Shown here: one piece after another, positions 35,573 through 37,983 of the stretch
Layout: each line of letters starts with the position of its first letter
Position numbering within the stretch: the stretch's first letter is position 1
Assembly (NCBI GenBank): GCA_949841045.1
Contig: CATKXS010000012.1
Coordinates: 1 to 37,983, forward strand
Length of the DNA: 37,983 nucleotides
Direction of reading: 5' to 3'
Origin: an uncultured Clostridia bacterium
Lineage (GTDB): Bacteria > Bacillota > Clostridia > Christensenellales > UBA1242
Position numbers and translations under genes: made by a program
The notes under the pieces: model-generated
What the model was told of the DNA's origin: nothing
Seen by the model: only the letters and a program-made list of their open reading frames with translations
The model's database searches: none

Positions 35573-36982
35573 CTATTTCTTTTTAAAATGGTGAGGCTCA
35601 GTTACTTCAAATGGCGACATAACCTCTTCAAGTGTCTCTTTATTCATAAGTCCCCGCTCAAGTACAAGTTCACGAAGTGGCACACCAGTTTTAAGTGATT
35701 CTTTTGCAAGGCGAGCCGCTTCAATATAGCCTATATAAGGAGTTAAAGCTGTAGCCATTCCAACGCTATGTTCAAGTAGGTCAGTGCACCTATTTGGATT
35801 TGCAGTAATGTCAACAATGCAGTTATCAATAAGAGTTGAAATTGCATTATTCAAACACTCAATACTCTCAAATAAAGAATAGAAAATTACAGGTTCAAAA
35901 GCGTTTAATTCAAGTTGCCCAGCTTCAGCCGAAAAATTGATTGTGACATCATTTCCAAAGACCTTATAAGCTACTTGCGACACAACTTCAGGTATAACTG
36001 GATTCACCTTGCCTGGCATAATAGAAGAACCATTTTGTTTTGCTGGCAAGTTAATTTCATTAAGTCCTGTCTTTGGACCACTTGCCATTAATCTTAAATC
36101 ATTACACATTTTAGATAGTGTGACTGCAAGTGTTTTAAGTGCTCCAGATAGTTTTACATAAACTTCAATATTTGAAGTCCCATCAAATAAATCCTCTGCC
36201 TGTTCAAATTTATCACCACAAACGCTACATATTGTTTCAACAATATTATCGAGATAATATCCGTCTACAGTTATCGCACTTCCAATTGCACTTGCACCCA
36301 TATTTAAATAATGAATATCTTCTTCTGCACGCATTATATTTTGTGTGTCACGTTTTACTGCAGTCGCAAATGCGTGAAAACTTTGTCCCAGTCTCATAGG
36401 TACTGCGTCTTGAAGTTGCGTTCTTCCCATTTTGAGAATTCCGTCAAACTCCTTTGCCTTATTCATAAGTGAATTATAAAGTCTATCTAACTGATTATAT
36501 AAAGGCTTAAGAAGTGAAATGAGCGCAAGTTTTCCAGCAGAAGGATAAATATCATTTGTTGACTGCGACATGTTTACATGGTCGTTTGGGTGAACAATTT
36601 TATATTCACCCTTCTTTCCTCCCAAAATCTCAATCGCACGATTTGCAATAACCTCGTTTGCATTCATGTTTGCCGATGTGCCTGCTCCACCTTGAATGGC
36701 GTCAACAATAAACTCATCATGAAGTTTGCCAGCAATTATTTCATCGCAAGCTATAACAATTGCATCTGCAATTTTGCCTGATAACCTACCTGAAGCATGA
36801 TTAGTCAAAGCACAACTTTTTTTAAGCTTTGCAAGTGCAACAATAAGCTCAGAGTGAATGCTTTTGCCTGTAATATTAAAATTTTGTTTTGCTCTTAAAG
36901 TCTGAATTCCATAGTAGGCAGACAAGGGAACATTCAAATTCCCGATTGAATCTCCCTCTTCTCTAAATGCAATTTTGTCCAT
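35573..36982 (-). CDS. aspA: Aspartate ammonia-lyase
   Basis: GGAGTSANMNANEVIANRA, HPNDHVNMSQSTNDIYPSA, GSSIMPGKVNPVIPEVVSQV; start trimmed to MDKIAFREE. Confidence 0.88.
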   Translation of the reverse strand: MDKIAFREEGDSIGNLNVPLSAYYGIQTLRAKQNFNITGKSIHSELIVALAKLKKSCALTNHASGRLSGKIADAIVIACDEIIAGKLHDEFIVDAIQGGAGTSANMNANEVIANRAIEILGGKKGEYKIVHPNDHVNMSQSTNDIYPSAGKLALISLLKPLYNQLDRLYNSLMNKAKEFDGILKMGRTQLQDAVPMRLGQSFHAFATAVKRDTQNIMRAEEDIHYLNMGASAIGSAITVDGYYLDNIVETICSVCGDKFEQAEDLFDGTSNIEVYVKLSGALKTLAVTLSKMCNDLRLMASGPKTGLNEINLPAKQNGSSIMPGKVNPVIPEVVSQVAYKVFGNDVTINFSAEAGQLELNAFEPVIFYSLFESIECLNNAISTLIDNCIVDITANPNRCTDLLEHSVGMATALTPYIGYIEAARLAKESLKTGVPLRELVLERGLMNKETLEEVMSPFEVTEPHHFKKK

Positions 36983-37285
36983 AAAAACCTCTTCTATTAT
37001 TAAAAACATTATCGCATATAAAACCAAAAAAATCAATAGCTATTTTGAAAATATTTTATATGATTTTAATTTAAATTTTACATAAAGCGTGTTATACTTT
37101 GATTATAGCTATTCATTAAAAATATAATAACATATTCATAATCTTTTGCAAAAGAATTCTTAAATTTGTATATAAAATAGTCAAAATAGGCTTACAATCA
37201 TATTAAGGCAAACCAGCTCCACTATTTACAGAAATTTGTCAATACATCAACTATTATACCACTTTGTTAACAGAGAGGATACAAA

Positions 37286-37783
37286 CTAAATAATTTTTAT
37301 CGCAAATTTTTGCAAAATCTCTTTTAATTCATTATTACATAGATTTTCAACAGCTTCTTTACTTCCTTCGACTGCAATAACTTTCATTTCAGGTAATGTG
37401 TAATCATCAATCTCAAAAGTTAAACCACCTTTTTCATAAACGTACCTTGTTCTAAAATTATCTGCAACCAACCTAAAACTTAAAATATTCAAAGCCGATT
37501 TAACAAACAGCATAAGCTCATCTGTTACAATCAAAGTTTGAGACTCTTGCGATATTTTTTTGCCTTCAATCTCATTTTTCGAAAGTTTAAAATCAAAATA
37601 AACATTTGTTTTGTTTCTGACCCTTTCTGTCGTAAGACGAGAAATCAAATGCGGATTATAACCACTTTCATAAACTTTACGATTTTGACTTGAAACTGAA
37701 ACATGCCTATAACCATTCTTTTTACAAAACTCAATAAAAGGTTCTATAGACGTGACTTTAAAACTATGCTCATATTCTTCCAT
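37286..37783 (-). CDS. CYTH-like domain protein
   Basis: TTERVRNKTNVYFDFKLSK...RYVYEKGGLTFEIDDYTLPEMKVIAVEGSKEAV, compatible with a CYTH (ThTPase/adenylate-cyclase class IV-like) tunnel; recognition by eye only. Confidence 0.5.
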   Translation of the reverse strand: MEEYEHSFKVTSIEPFIEFCKKNGYRHVSVSSQNRKVYESGYNPHLISRLTTERVRNKTNVYFDFKLSKNEIEGKKISQESQTLIVTDELMLFVKSALNILSFRLVADNFRTRYVYEKGGLTFEIDDYTLPEMKVIAVEGSKEAVENLCNNELKEILQKFAIKII

Positions 37784-37903
37784 AATTTTCTCCTATTAAA
37801 TTATAACAAAAAAATAAACCTAAACCAAACTTTTTTATGTTCGATTTAGGTTTTATTTGGCGGAGTGTGAAATTGTCTAAACGTACTAAATATATAATGT
37901 AAA

Positions 37904-37983
37904 TTAATCTCTTGCCATTTTCATAATTTCTTTTCTAAGTTTGAATTTTTCCAAAATTAAAATATTGTTTTTAAATTTATTAT
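37904..37983 (-). CDS. C-terminal fragment of a CDS truncated at the right window edge
   Basis: Open frame from the edge reading NKFKNNILILEKFKLRKEIMKMARD*. Confidence 0.35.
   Translation of the reverse strand, partial: NKFKNNILILEKFKLRKEIMKMARD

Overview
AT-rich 38-kb chromosomal window, probably from an uncultured low-GC Clostridia/Firmicutes-like bacterium (taxonomy is inference). Housekeeping genes (gltX, dnaB, typA, rpmE, rpsR-ssb-rpsF, asnA, aspA, a minimal sufCB pair) are mixed with accessory genes. The main observations are: (1) three identical-length G9 tracts on the coding strand. One lies in the spacer of a putative promoter for a truncated InlB-repeat surface protein. The other two lie inside ORFs where loss or gain of one G gives an immediate stop codon, which is the expected architecture of phase-variable loci. 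(2) A dlt-like operon (MBOAT, SGNH, adenylation enzyme, ACP) that also contains a PLP-dependent amino-acid decarboxylase and carries a G9 tract in its MBOAT gene. It may be a phase-variable pathway decorating the cell surface with a decarboxylated amino acid. (3) A roughly 600-nt non-coding transcription unit with a clear promoter and terminator, close to a DUF21/OapA-like membrane protein gene, so a good candidate for OLE RNA. (4) A complete asparagine-codon-rich leader peptide plus terminator upstream of asnA, a candidate ribosome-mediated attenuator. (5) Many intergenic mini-palindromes and a degenerate repeat family, plus a radical-SAM pseudogene and unusual domain architectures. No CRISPR array, tRNA or rRNA was recognised.
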